64,000 bases of DNA from Anaerolineales bacterium UBA6055. Its GTDB lineage: Bacteria; Chloroflexota; Anaerolineae; Aggregatilineales; Phototrophicaceae. The stretch covers positions 1 to 64,000 of the forward strand of contig DIYL01000019.1 in NCBI GenBank assembly GCA_002428985.1. Reading direction: 5' to 3'. This document shows positions 45,056-54,983 of this stretch, one piece after another (position 1 is the stretch's first letter; every line of letters begins with the position of its first letter). Position numbers and translations under genes: made by a program. The notes beneath the pieces are model-generated. The model searched no databases, was not told the origin of the DNA, and was given only the letters and a program-made list of their open reading frames with translations.

Positions 45056-45864
45056 GGCATTGTCAAGTTATTGAGGTGAAGATTGAGGAAGACGATGGAA
45101 AGTCAGAGAGAGGGTGAGAGTTATGCCATAGCACTGTCGCAGGTCTGGAAACAAATATCAAGCTGATCGCGATAGACGTCAGCTTGGGGTTTATGCTTTC
45201 TCGGATGGAAGTAGTGGTAAAGAATATCGAACATGGAAAAAATAGCTGTGCTTGTTGCGTTGATTTGAAATGTTGCATCCGTCGTTCACACCTACGAGTT
45301 GGTTGATGCGAATTCTCTGCCCGATTGTTCAACTGCTTGCTACAACGGTGTTCAACATCTGGTATCAAATCTCGGGAAATGATATTGTAGCTGCATAAGC
45401 CATCGGTCTCATCACTCTCGGTCGGACAGACGTTTTACCTAAAACTGCTTCAAAAAAGCGTTTGACAACCTTCGCATTACGCCGAGTTTGCATCAAGACA
45501 TCTAACACCATACATTCGCTATCGCCCGCCCGCCAAAGTTAGTATCGCTGACCATTGATTGTGAAAAGACCTCATCGAGATGCCATTTATCCGTCGCTAG
45601 ACAGCGTTTGCGGCGAATTGTTTGTGTAAAGTGCGGACTCAATTTATAGCACCATGCCCGAATCGATTCATGACTGACTATGATCCTACGTTTATGAAGC
45701 TACAGTTCGACATCGCGAAACCTAAGTGGAAACAATAAGTACAGCTGGACAGCGTGTCGAATAATTTCAGTAGGATAATGATGGTTCTTGAAGAGTTCTT
45801 TTGGGGGCATTCATTACACTATCATGCCACATATCTTCCTATCGCGCGATAACTTGACAACGCC
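45056..45864 (-). mobile_element. IS6 type-A element, 809 bp, decayed
   Basis: The ends are GGCATTGTCAAGTTAT (45056-45071) and ATAACTTGACAACGCC (45849-45864), in the same arrangement and of the same length as the copy at 8915. The minus strand encodes the transposase from NHHYPTEIIRHAVQLYLFPL, through ATDKWHLDEVF, to VEHRCSKQLNNRAENSHQPT, but with several stops and frameshifts. The right end touches the stop codon of the ABC transporter gene at 45865. The flanks carry no visible target duplication. Confidence 0.85.
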
Positions 45865-47523
45865 CTATTCCTCTGAAATTCGACCATGTTGTAGCCTGAT
45901 AACCTGATCAGCTTGTTTGACAACAAGCGAGCGATGTGATACTGCTAAACATGTCTTGCCTGATTCACGGATATGTTCCCATAGACTACGTTCAGTGTTC
46001 ACATCCAGCGCACTTGAAATATCATCAAAGATTAAAAGATGTGGATCACGTACGAACATGCGCGCTGCTGCTGCACGTTGTCGTTGTCCACCACTTAGTT
46101 TTACACCACGTGGGCCCACAACTGTCTCTAAACCTTTGTCAAGTTGCCTGATATCTGTCGAAAGCACTGCCAGATCTATGGTGTGCATCAATTCACTGGA
46201 TGTCGCTTCCCAATCAAGCAGGATATTATCGCGCAACTGGGCACTAAACAAATGTGGAATCTGTGGTGTGTAGGCACTCTTTGGCGGCACAAAAAATGTG
46301 CGTGGATCTGATACAAGTTGGTTATTCCAGTAGATTGCCCCGCTATTCATGGGTAATAAACCGAGTAAAACACGAAGTAATGTTGTCTTGCCACTCCCAA
46401 CCTCACCGGTGATCACGGTTAATGTCCCTGCATGCAACGTCAGGTCAATATTGTAAATCCCATTCGCTGTATTGGGAAAAGTATATGTCATATTTTCGAC
46501 GGACAGTTCTTCAAGTGGTGTGTGTAATTTCTTCTGACTTGTTGTGGTGGGTACTAAATCTACCCGCAAGAGATTTTTGTTATCGATGTCACTCAGCTCG
46601 CCCAACCGTTGAATTGACACACTAAGCTGATGATGCCGCGCTAATACCATACCTAAACGACCAATAAACCATGCCAGTTGTTCCAAATAATAGACAAATA
46701 CAGCAAATGCTGCGACGGTGAAGGCGCCATTTTGTAAAAGGGGCGCACTGAGTAGTAATATCAATCCTGTAGATAAACTGGTTGAGTTATTAGAAATAGA
46801 AAATATCATTTGGCTGAAGACACGGTCTTTGAGTGCCGTATTGCGGCGGCTGATATTTAAGCTAGCGAAGTGCTGTGCAATGCTGTGTTCGCGTCCTGTT
46901 ATTTTCACAGATTGCGCTGCACTAAAAATTTCACTGATAAATTCTGCGACTTGCGCGGCTTGCTGTTGGGTGGCATGACGATAGATCTCGATGCGTTGAG
47001 CAGATGCGCGTGCAATGAAAACGACAACCACTAACGGTAGTATGGCGATAATCGTTATAATTTGATTGATTTGCAGCATAGAGATAATTGCAACAATGGC
47101 GAAGAGTGTCAGCGCGATTGACTCATTCAGCCACAGGATGTGTTCAGGAATGTTGAGCGCATCACTGCGAAATCGACTGATCACATCACCTGTGGACTGA
47201 TTGAGTGCTCGTGCACCTGGACGACGAAAGATTTTAGTTAGTAATATGTGTCGAATGTGTGCCGAGACCCGTTCTAGGAAGGGCGGGGTTGCCCAGACAA
47301 ATAAATACTGCATCAGGTTCCGCAACAGCCGTACGCCAAACAAAGCGATTATCAGTGTGATGATAGTATATGTAACATTACCGCTCAGCGTATCGAAGAA
47401 TGCACCTATTACTAATGCTTGCGCTTGAATTAGCAACATAAAGACTGTCATACTCAGAAAATGAATGATCCAAAAAACAGGCTGTTGCCGAATACTGTCC
47501 AATATAATGCGCCAAGATGTCAT
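45865..47523 (-). CDS. ABC exporter subunit with degenerate ATP site
   Basis: This 552-residue half-transporter has six membrane helices (about 15-310) and a C-terminal ATPase. Walker A is GEVGSGKTTLL, the signature LSGGQRQRAAAARMF, and Walker B LLIFDDISSALDV, in which the catalytic Glu after the Walker B Asp is replaced by Asp. This is typical of the weak site in heterodimeric exporters. Its start overlaps the end of the partner gene by four bases. The pair would export a peptide, lipid or drug. An IS6 end directly adjoins its stop codon, so the natural 3' region is lost, but the protein end looks complete. Confidence 0.85.
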   Translation of the reverse strand: MTSWRIILDSIRQQPVFWIIHFLSMTVFMLLIQAQALVIGAFFDTLSGNVTYTIITLIIALFGVRLLRNLMQYLFVWATPPFLERVSAHIRHILLTKIFRRPGARALNQSTGDVISRFRSDALNIPEHILWLNESIALTLFAIVAIISMLQINQIITIIAILPLVVVVFIARASAQRIEIYRHATQQQAAQVAEFISEIFSAAQSVKITGREHSIAQHFASLNISRRNTALKDRVFSQMIFSISNNSTSLSTGLILLLSAPLLQNGAFTVAAFAVFVYYLEQLAWFIGRLGMVLARHHQLSVSIQRLGELSDIDNKNLLRVDLVPTTTSQKKLHTPLEELSVENMTYTFPNTANGIYNIDLTLHAGTLTVITGEVGSGKTTLLRVLLGLLPMNSGAIYWNNQLVSDPRTFFVPPKSAYTPQIPHLFSAQLRDNILLDWEATSSELMHTIDLAVLSTDIRQLDKGLETVVGPRGVKLSGGQRQRAAAARMFVRDPHLLIFDDISSALDVNTERSLWEHIRESGKTCLAVSHRSLVVKQADQVIRLQHGRISEE

Positions 47524-49265
47524 ACTAATTCTTCTCCTTGCCCAACTTTTAGTAATTGATTGAAGTATGAAGTTATTTGCGTGCGTAACTCATTGGGCGT
47601 GCCCTGTTCGATGACATGACCATCTTCAAGAATTAATAGTTGATCTGCCTGTTCGATAGTCGTCAGACGATGCGCAATGATAATGACTGTGCATCCCTGT
47701 AATAATTGTGTGGTTGCGCGCTCAATATGGCGTTCCGTGATTGGGTCGAGGCGTGAAACAGCCTCATCGAAAATTACCAGTTCAGGATTGAGCAAAAAGA
47801 CACGAGCAAATGCCAATAATTGTGCTTGCCCACCAGATAACTCGGCATCACCTTTCAAAACTGTATCTAATCCTTGGGGCAAGGTACCAAACCAATCCTT
47901 GAGGCCGATTTGTTCTATGATCGTTCGCAATTGTTCATCTGGAATATTTTTATCGAAGAATGTTAAATTATCGCGGATAGTGGCTCGGAATAATTGCACA
48001 TCTTGGGTGACAATCCCGACTTTTTTACGGAGTTGATCGAGGTCATAATCACGCAAGTCAATCCCATTGAGTCGAACACGACCACTTGTTGGATCATAGA
48101 GGCGTACAATCAAACGACTGAGGGTTGTTTTGCCGCTACCCGTGTGCCCGAGTAGCCCAAGTGTCTTACCAGCAGGAAGCTCAAATGTGATATTGTGCAG
48201 GACATCATCTCCTGTTGTGTTATCATCCAATTGATAGGCAAAATTTACATTATCAAAATTTAAAGTGGGAGCGGCGTTCGGTAGTATAAGTGTGCCAGCA
48301 TTGATAACGCGATTAGGCGTTTCAAATAACTCTGTGATGCGTTGAATATTGGCATTGATTTGTTGAAATCGTTCAATCTGAAATGACAGTTGACGCAGAG
48401 GATTGGTCAACAAAATTGTATAGCTCATGATGAGATAGGCAACGCCAATCGTAATAACGTTATTCTGAAAAAGGTTATAACCTAGCGAAAACGCAATGGC
48501 AAAGCCCAGTGTGAGTGTTAATCCTGCAACAACTCCCAGAATCATACTACGTATTTGTGATTTTGTATGAGCTGTTTCAACAGCTTGCTGATTCTGGGTT
48601 GATTTGGCGAATACATAACCGAATGCTCCATTAGCCTGCAAATCCTCGGTTGCTGCGAGATGTTCTTCTAATGTGCTGAATAACTCTGTGCGACTATTCC
48701 GAAATGCTTTGACAGCAGGTACTGCAATGTTTCGCAAGCGATACAGTATCCAAACTGTGAACACCGCAAAACCCGCCATCGCCAGACCAATGCGCCAATC
48801 TTCAACGAGTAGAACGCCCAATATAGCAATCACAAGCACAATATTGCCCAAAATAATAATCATAAACCTTGAAAAGAATTGAGCAACCTGTAAAACATCG
48901 GTATCGATGCGCTCGACCAATTTCCCTGGGGTTGTGTTGTTATGGAAAGTCATATCCAATTGCAAACAATGCAATGCGAGATCTGCACGTAATTGATTGG
49001 TCGCTGTCCAAGATAACCATTCGCCAACATATGTCGCCGCAACACCGAGCACCTGTGCAACGATGGCAAGTGCAATGAAACTTACAGCTGCAATTTGCAA
49101 TATGCTTGCATCGACACCTGTATTAGCAGCATCAATGATATATCGTGTTATTTGTGGAACAGCGACTTGTAACCCAATATTGACTAGCAAAATTATCATT
49201 AATAGGGCGAATTGTGCTCGATAGTCTTGAATATAGCGCCAGAGTAGGCGCAAGGCTCCGCTCAT
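47520..49265 (-). CDS. ABC exporter subunit, canonical ATP site
   Basis: This 581-residue half-transporter has membrane helices at about 15-310. Its ATPase domain carries Walker A GHTGSGKTTLSRL, the Q-loop VTQDVQLF, a variant signature LSGGQAQLLAFARV and Walker B LVIFDEAVSRLDP with the catalytic Glu. It is the first gene of a two-gene operon, and the following gene is its partner with a degenerate site. A ribosome site (TAGGAGATAAG) precedes the ATG. A regulator of LAL type lies upstream in the same direction, 92 bases away, and may control or be co-transcribed with the pair. The substrate is unknown. Confidence 0.88.
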   Translation of the reverse strand: MSGALRLLWRYIQDYRAQFALLMIILLVNIGLQVAVPQITRYIIDAANTGVDASILQIAAVSFIALAIVAQVLGVAATYVGEWLSWTATNQLRADLALHCLQLDMTFHNNTTPGKLVERIDTDVLQVAQFFSRFMIIILGNIVLVIAILGVLLVEDWRIGLAMAGFAVFTVWILYRLRNIAVPAVKAFRNSRTELFSTLEEHLAATEDLQANGAFGYVFAKSTQNQQAVETAHTKSQIRSMILGVVAGLTLTLGFAIAFSLGYNLFQNNVITIGVAYLIMSYTILLTNPLRQLSFQIERFQQINANIQRITELFETPNRVINAGTLILPNAAPTLNFDNVNFAYQLDDNTTGDDVLHNITFELPAGKTLGLLGHTGSGKTTLSRLIVRLYDPTSGRVRLNGIDLRDYDLDQLRKKVGIVTQDVQLFRATIRDNLTFFDKNIPDEQLRTIIEQIGLKDWFGTLPQGLDTVLKGDAELSGGQAQLLAFARVFLLNPELVIFDEAVSRLDPITERHIERATTQLLQGCTVIIIAHRLTTIEQADQLLILEDGHVIEQGTPNELRTQITSYFNQLLKVGQGEELV

Positions 49266-49357
49266 GGAACTTATCTCCTATACAGTCATATAGAAGTCTC
49301 ATTCTACTTTAGCAATAACAGTCGATTAGACCTATGCAACAAGAGTTATAGTGAGGG

Positions 49358-51784
49358 TTATAGGAGTGGCAGAACACGCTCGTGGGAGATCGCTTCAACA
49401 CGGTTTGAAACACCAAGTTTACGATAAATATTGTTCAAATGTTGCTTGACAGTCCCCGTTGCGATGCCAAGCTGTGAGGCAATTTCTTTGTTTTGTAATC
49501 CAAGTGCAACCGCATGGATAATTTCTGCCTCGCGTGTGGTCAATAATTCAGATGTGTCCAACTGATAAAATTTCAGCATTGCTTCAAAAGCGGTTTCTAA
49601 GTTTAAATTTGCGGATGGTGGTGTCAACGCTTCTACGCTTGGAGATTCGCTAATCAGCATGCGCGACAGCCAGAAATTGGGAACTTTGTTGCTATATGTG
49701 ACAACTGTTTGCCACCATGTCGAGTGGTCTTCAATGCGTGTAGCGATATACAAACAAATCAACATCTGCAAAGGCTTGAGGGTCTTAGTTGTTTCGTACG
49801 CATACGTGCGTAAGTATACACGGGCATCACTTAGCTTTCCTTGACCAAGTGCAATCAGCGACCATAGTTCTGCATATCGCTGTAAGGGGTCAATCTTAGT
49901 GAGTTTTGTCGTTGCCTCCGCATAATTCTTATTTAAGATTGTGTGTAAAATCAATGGATACAATATGCGTTTATCCTGCACATTAGGCGGCAAATGTGCT
50001 GTTTGTTGTCTCACAATGGTATCAATTTGCTGGAGTGCATCATCATTGCCCATAAGCAAGTGTAAGCTCATCAAGTTCTGGGCACTGTATAGATACCGCC
50101 CCCAATTGCCCATTGATTGCTGAATATCAAATGCCTGACCATAATAGCGTACTGCCTGCGCGTATTGATGCTTTGAAGTTGCCACATCACCCAAGCCCAT
50201 CAATGCCCCTGCTGCGCCTTCATCATCACCAATTGTCGAGCCAATTTGATAGCTTTTTAGATACTTATAATGTGCAGCATCGAGATTTCTTTCACTACGC
50301 TCTACGTGACCCTGTAGTCGCATTAATTGCACCAATTGATAGCGGTCATTTAACTGGCGATAGATTGTTGAGCCGCGTTGCCAATAAGCGCGTGCCTGTT
50401 TATACTCGCCACTTAAAAATGCGATGTGTCCTAAACATCGCCAAATTAGCGCTTGTACATCGAGAATTTGCCATGATTCCGCTTTTGTCAGTGCTTTTTG
50501 TAATTTCTCAGTATCTGATGGCAGATGTAGTTGCTGATGCCATTGTTTAACAAGGATGCTGTGAGCAAGCAGCAGAACCTCTTCCAGTGTTTCAATATTC
50601 GCGTTAGTCATCACCTGCTCAAATAAGTGAATACCTTCCTGCCGATGACGCATCATCACGGTCAGGCTCAATGCAGTCGCTGAATTTGCTAGTGCCTGAT
50701 AGTCGCCGAGTCGATAGGCAGTCATCCATGCCAATTGGATATTCTCAAACCTACTCATGATACGATCAAGTGCGACTTTCTGATCGCCTGTTTTCAGTTC
50801 AGTCTCGTGCGCGCTTAACCAGTTTAAATAATATTTGGCATGATGTTTTTCAAGGGTTTCACGTTCAGTAGATGTGAGCTTTTCTATCACAAATTGCTTG
50901 ACAAGTGGGTGTAATCTGTAGCCTTGTTCATGATGCTGTATTAGAGATTGATCTATCAGTGCATACAAACAACTCATCATCTCATAGTTCATTGCTGTGA
51001 TGAAATCGAGTGAGAAATATCCCTGACATATCGACACTGTTTTGAGCAAGTGCTGTGCATCATCTGATAAGTTTTGCCATGTTGTAGAAATGATATGCGC
51101 GATACTCTGGTGACGATTTTTCTGATCTTGGGATGTTGCTGTTAAGGTTGCTAAATTTTGATGTATCTGGGTGAGAATATCATCTAATGATATGACTCGC
51201 GCCCACCCAGCAATAAGTTCAAGTGCTAATGGATGTCCTTCTGTTAGCTCACAGATTTTCAGGATGGATGTCTGATTGGCTTCTATATCAAATTGTGGAA
51301 AAACACGCTGGATCTGATTAATTAAAAGCTGAGCTGCAGGAGATGTTATACTATCATAATGTAAGCCTTCCAATGGTAATAAATGCTCGGTCCGCAGTTG
51401 TAATGGGCACCGTGATGTTACCAATAGACGAATTGTGTAAGATGATTCTAGCAACCGATTAAGCCACACTGCATCTGCTACTAGATGCTCGAAATTATCT
51501 AATACAATTAGGGCATCTAAATCATGAAAGTAAGAGGCGAGGTTATTTTCAGAGACTCCATTCTGCAAATCTCCATCAAGTAATGCAGTGATAACTGTTG
51601 CAATGAGATCATCTTGATATTCAAGATCAATCCAGATGACTTGTTGAGCTATATTATCAGTAAATTGCTGGGCTAAAGCGGTTTTGCCCGTACCACCTAA
51701 TCCTGTTATGGTGACAAGGTTTGTCTTCTTATAGAGTTGTTCGATATGCTGTAGTTCACTGACACGCGCAATTGTTACTGCCAT
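49358..51784 (-). CDS. LAL-type LuxR transcriptional regulator (ATPase plus TPR plus HTH)
   Basis: This 808-residue regulator has an N-terminal STAND/NB-ARC-like ATPase with Walker A GLGGTGKT (28-35), ALIVLDNFEHL as Walker B and RLLVTSRCPLQLR as sensor. A long helical TPR-like region (about 330-690: SGEYKQARAYWQRGSTIYRQ; HQYAQAVRYYGQAFDIQQSM) follows. The C-terminal GerE/LuxR helix-turn-helix (about 745-800) reads LTTREAEIIHAVALGLQNKE ... GTVKQHLNNIYRKLGVSNR. Such proteins oligomerise on ligand binding and activate transcription. It precedes the ABC exporter in the same direction and diverges from the SH3 gene at 52045. Its target is inferred only from neighbourhood. Confidence 0.9.
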   Translation of the reverse strand: MAVTIARVSELQHIEQLYKKTNLVTITGLGGTGKTALAQQFTDNIAQQVIWIDLEYQDDLIATVITALLDGDLQNGVSENNLASYFHDLDALIVLDNFEHLVADAVWLNRLLESSYTIRLLVTSRCPLQLRTEHLLPLEGLHYDSITSPAAQLLINQIQRVFPQFDIEANQTSILKICELTEGHPLALELIAGWARVISLDDILTQIHQNLATLTATSQDQKNRHQSIAHIISTTWQNLSDDAQHLLKTVSICQGYFSLDFITAMNYEMMSCLYALIDQSLIQHHEQGYRLHPLVKQFVIEKLTSTERETLEKHHAKYYLNWLSAHETELKTGDQKVALDRIMSRFENIQLAWMTAYRLGDYQALANSATALSLTVMMRHRQEGIHLFEQVMTNANIETLEEVLLLAHSILVKQWHQQLHLPSDTEKLQKALTKAESWQILDVQALIWRCLGHIAFLSGEYKQARAYWQRGSTIYRQLNDRYQLVQLMRLQGHVERSERNLDAAHYKYLKSYQIGSTIGDDEGAAGALMGLGDVATSKHQYAQAVRYYGQAFDIQQSMGNWGRYLYSAQNLMSLHLLMGNDDALQQIDTIVRQQTAHLPPNVQDKRILYPLILHTILNKNYAEATTKLTKIDPLQRYAELWSLIALGQGKLSDARVYLRTYAYETTKTLKPLQMLICLYIATRIEDHSTWWQTVVTYSNKVPNFWLSRMLISESPSVEALTPPSANLNLETAFEAMLKFYQLDTSELLTTREAEIIHAVALGLQNKEIASQLGIATGTVKQHLNNIYRKLGVSNRVEAISHERVLPLL

Positions 51785-52044
51785 CTTGTTGCCAAGCTAA
51801 ATTAATGTGGTAAGCATATTCTAGCATACATTCAGAACTACATTCTCTATGTTATTGTTGAATTAGACTACATTTTCAGCAGCAAAATAGGTTTACATAA
51901 GCGGACTTTTGACAAGTTATTTGTGATATAGTGGCCTAGGGAAATTTCTGGCGTACCTCATAATTACCCCTTGTAAGCAAGTTAATGCGATAATTGTGGT
52001 AAATGAATTTGGTTCACGCGATAGAACCTTTTGGAGTTGTAAAT

Positions 52045-53439
52045 ATGCGTAACTGGATGTTGTTAGTAATTTTGTTTCTTGTGCTACTCGTATTAAGCAC
52101 ACAAGCACAGGATCAAGCCGAACCAATTTACTTAATTGAAGACGGCGTAGTTTACCAATGGATATCGGATACAAATCTGACCGAGATTGCTACACTGTCG
52201 CTAGATAATATCGAAGCAACTAGCACTTCGCCGGATGGTACTCGCTACATCATCAAAGTCCGCACCGATGAAGCCTTGCAAACGATTGAGGAACAATGTC
52301 CATGCGGTGGGACAAATTGGCCAAGCGATTTTTTCCTGATTGATCTGACCGACACCGCCCCGACACCAATGCAAATTACCACACAGCCTGACGGTGCAAG
52401 GACATTTGAGCAGATTGTTCGTAGCCGTCCAATCTGGTCACCAGATAGTAACATGATCGCATGGACAGAGGGAGTAGAAGTGGGTGATTTATATATCTAC
52501 GACTTTACAACAGCCGAAACACGCATCCTTGCTGAAGACATCCCTGCGCAGAATCTAGTATCGTCCCCCGTGGATATTCTTCTTTGGACGGACGCCGGAA
52601 TCGTCATAGAAACTGTTGAATATGATGATAACTTGTTGCCGCTACCGAGCACATATACCGTCTACGCATTGGATGGTAATATACTCGAAACCCCTGCTCT
52701 ACCTGGTGCGGAAGTCGCCCGTATACTGGCGTACACTGGGGATATACCGCTACTTTTGAGCTATGAGGCATCGCTGAACCTACAAACAGGTGAACTCATC
52801 GCCACACCTCCCGTAGGCGAATTGCTGATCGTCGCCGTCAATAACCGGGAGGCATCGTTGCGCGTGGGTCAGCCAGTGCTCGGAGACGAGGATATTATCA
52901 CCCGCCAAATTACTGACTCGGACGGGACAGAGGTCGGCGTATTTAGCAGTGCAGATAACCAGTATTTTTACCGCATCTCACCTACTGGGCGCACCATCTT
53001 CACACGGGATAGTGGCGATACACTGTGGTTCTGGCGTTCAGAGTCCGAGGGCGGCGCATACACTATCGAGTCCGATATAAATGTCGCTGCATGGGGGCGG
53101 TCAGTGCGGATATTTGTCCCCGGTGGGCGCAGCCTCATCGCTGCAGGACGTTGTGACCTTTCCGAATTTGGCTTTCGTTTGGGTTCCAGCAGCAACGGTT
53201 ACGTTGCCGATAGTACCGCCAATAATGTGCGTTCAGAACCCGATTCCGATGCCGAGTTGATCGGGCAAATCCCTGCTGGAGATTGGTTCGTAATGACAGG
53301 CAATGCGCCAGTGTGTGCTGACGGCTTCGCATGGTGGGAGGTTGAATATGGCAATTTCACCGGATGGACAGCTGAGTCAGGATCAGATGGCTATTGGCTT
53401 GTGCCGGGATGTCCGCCGGGTGGATGTACGCGCGGGTAA
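52045..53439 (+). CDS. Exported propeller-like protein with C-terminal SH3b domain
   Basis: ATG 52045 starts MRNWMLLVILFLVLLVLSTQ and gives 464 residues; an earlier in-frame ATG at 52003 would put 14 residues before the signal. The body has TolB/WD40-like turns (ATSTSPDGTRYIIKVRTDEA; SRPIWSPDSNMIAWTEGVEV; YRISPTGRTIFTRDSGDTLW). A Cys-containing SH3 domain covers about 395-455 (NNVRSEPDSDAELIGQIPAG ... WWEVEYGNFTGWTAE). It combines in one chain the two modules that are separate in the 34.7-44 kb operon. After the stop, 53440-53613 holds a weak imperfect hairpin (CCGCCCGTTTCAACGGTGGG) and no gene. Confidence 0.78.
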   Translation: MRNWMLLVILFLVLLVLSTQAQDQAEPIYLIEDGVVYQWISDTNLTEIATLSLDNIEATSTSPDGTRYIIKVRTDEALQTIEEQCPCGGTNWPSDFFLIDLTDTAPTPMQITTQPDGARTFEQIVRSRPIWSPDSNMIAWTEGVEVGDLYIYDFTTAETRILAEDIPAQNLVSSPVDILLWTDAGIVIETVEYDDNLLPLPSTYTVYALDGNILETPALPGAEVARILAYTGDIPLLLSYEASLNLQTGELIATPPVGELLIVAVNNREASLRVGQPVLGDEDIITRQITDSDGTEVGVFSSADNQYFYRISPTGRTIFTRDSGDTLWFWRSESEGGAYTIESDINVAAWGRSVRIFVPGGRSLIAAGRCDLSEFGFRLGSSSNGYVADSTANNVRSEPDSDAELIGQIPAGDWFVMTGNAPVCADGFAWWEVEYGNFTGWTAESGSDGYWLVPGCPPGGCTRG

Positions 53440-53613
53440 TCATTGTGGATCGCCCCGTAAAAACCGCCCGTTTCAACGGTGGGATATAAGGAGCTTCTTA
53501 AGTGCTTTAGCTGATCAAAGATGGTAGTTTATGTATAATCAGTCTACTGAATTTGATATATGAAAATCAAACAACCTATCAAGCAGTGCCATAGTTTGTG
53601 GACACGTTCGAAA

Positions 53614-54463
53614 TTGATTCTGTTGCAAGAATTTGTTGAATAAATGGCAAGCAAAGGAAACTCAGGTTTTAGTAGAGTTTAGGCAGTTAGACCAAAAAGT
53701 TGGGAGATGAACTTATTTTGTGAGTGACTATTGTGTTTTTCTGCTTGCGTAACTTGTCCTTTGCGAATCATGTTCATGGCTTCGTAACCTTTTAGGGTTC
53801 GCCATACCGTTTGATAGGAGACGAATCCTAAGCCCGGTTTGACTCGTCGCTTGATGAAGCGATGATCTTGTTCAATGCGATTATTCAGATACTTGCTGGC
53901 CCGATATTGATACTCCTCAGACAACAGTTTATCTTGTTTGAGATCATCGATGGCTGGAGGATACGACGCATTCTTATCGACCGTAATCACTCGAGGATGG
54001 GTCACATGTGATTGAACTAAAACCTTTCGGAAGAAGCGCTTCGCGGCTCGTTTACTGCCAGTTTGATTCAGCAGAAAGTCAAGTATTTGACCGCGGGAAC
54101 CCACAGCACGATAGAGATACATCCACTGACCTCGTACTTTGACATAAGTTTCATCAACTCGCCAGGAATCATTACTTTTGTTCAGGTAAGGTTGCATCCG
54201 CTTCTCTAACTCGGGTGCAAAGCGTTGTACCCGTCGATAAATAGTGGTGTGAGCAACGCTCAAACCACCCTCCAACATCATTTCTTCTAAATCACGATAA
54301 TTGAGTGCGTAAGGCAAATACCATCTCACACACAATACAATGATCTTGCCTTCGTAATGATCCCATTTGAAAGGATTTCCCATAGATTCCCAGTATCAAT
54401 GTATTAGTTCAGTCAAAGACTGGAGATCATAATTCAACCATCTCTTCTTTGCAACAGAATCAA
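53614..54463 (-). mobile_element. IS6-family element, type B, intact
   Basis: The terminal inverted repeats are TTGATTCTGTTGCAAG and TTTGCAACAGAATCAA (15 of 16 match). The single transposase gene is open throughout, so this is the only apparently active IS in the window. It inserted into an older IS110 transposase gene, whose 3' end continues at 54462. No 8-bp target duplication was seen. Confidence 0.88.
53679..54383 (-). CDS. IS6-family transposase, intact
   Basis: This is a 234-residue DDE transposase of the IS240/IS26 type. It has an N-terminal zinc-less helix-turn-helix region (MGNPFKWDHYEGKIIVLCVR; GLSVAHTTIYRRVQRFAPEL). The catalytic Asp residues lie in SWRVDETYVKVRGQ and VITVDKNASY, and the Glu in NNRIEQDHRFIKRRVKPGLG. 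The length is normal and there are no frameshifts, unlike the copies at 12156 and 32258. IS6 enzymes move by replicative transposition and form cointegrates, which can explain the many deletions next to such elements in this window. Confidence 0.92.
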   Translation of the reverse strand: MGNPFKWDHYEGKIIVLCVRWYLPYALNYRDLEEMMLEGGLSVAHTTIYRRVQRFAPELEKRMQPYLNKSNDSWRVDETYVKVRGQWMYLYRAVGSRGQILDFLLNQTGSKRAAKRFFRKVLVQSHVTHPRVITVDKNASYPPAIDDLKQDKLLSEEYQYRASKYLNNRIEQDHRFIKRRVKPGLGFVSYQTVWRTLKGYEAMNMIRKGQVTQAEKHNSHSQNKFISQLFGLTA

Positions 54464-54701
54464 TAAACGTGCCGCCATCTCCAAACAGGGCAATGTACGA
54501 TTGCGACCTGGACTTTACATGCCTGCTATCGTTGCCAAATGTTGGAATCCACCCTGTCGCACTTTTGCTCAAAGACTTGAGCAAAAACACAAGCACGTTA
54601 GAGTTATTGTCGTTGCTGTCATGCGCAAGTTAGTTCACCAAATCTATGCTATTCTTAAATCCGGGCAACCCTTTGACCCCTATTATGAACACATCACTTG
54701 A
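54462..54701 (+). pseudogene. IS110-family transposase C-terminal stub
   Basis: Directly behind the IS6 end, the frame reads NKRAAISKQGNVRLRPGLYM ... VAVMRKLVHQIYAILKSGQP, the conserved C-terminus of IS110-type (DEDD) transposases, ending with a normal stop. The N-terminal catalytic part is missing and not found on the other side of the IS6. It is an older insertion cut by the intact IS6. Confidence 0.75.
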
Positions 54702-54966
54702 CATTCAAGACGGTATCTACGGGGTTTCAACACATATCATTCCCTCACTGAAAGGCAGTGTTTACCGGCTGTTGAGGATTTTATATTCTGGAAAAGGTGT
54801 GAATTCAATTCCAGTTGGCTATGCAAAACAAGAACAAGTGGGCAGAAATCAAGCAATGTTTGACCGCCATAAATGGGGCGACACGTCAGCTGAAATTGCT
54901 CGTGATTTTGGTATTTCTATTTTCCGAGTGCATCAAATTGTCTCTAATCTCATCACAAAACAATAG
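54685..54966 (+). CDS. Small HTH protein, sigma-region-4-like
   Basis: This 93-residue frame from the ATG at 54685 overlaps the IS110 stub by 17 bases. Its last 45 residues, RNQAMFDRHKWGDTSAEIAR followed by DFGISIFRVHQIVS, resemble the DNA-binding helix-turn-helix of sigma-70 region 4 or small regulators (RN..I...YK.G.T..EIA..FGIS..RVHQIV). The first half is unlike known proteins and may descend from non-coding DNA, so the protein may be a truncated remnant. It lies tail to tail with the LacI gene. Confidence 0.45.
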   Translation: MNTSLDIQDGIYGVSTHIIPSLKGSVYRLLRILYSGKGVNSIPVGYAKQEQVGRNQAMFDRHKWGDTSAEIARDFGISIFRVHQIVSNLITKQ

Positions 54967-54983
54967 TAATTGATGGGTTACGT

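Noticed and set aside
53440..53520. The imperfect hairpin CCGCCCGTTTCAACGGTGGG as the right end of an IS200/IS605 element.
   Set aside because: The stem has internal mismatches, and no TnpA or TnpB reading frame or second end is near. It may only be a weak terminator.
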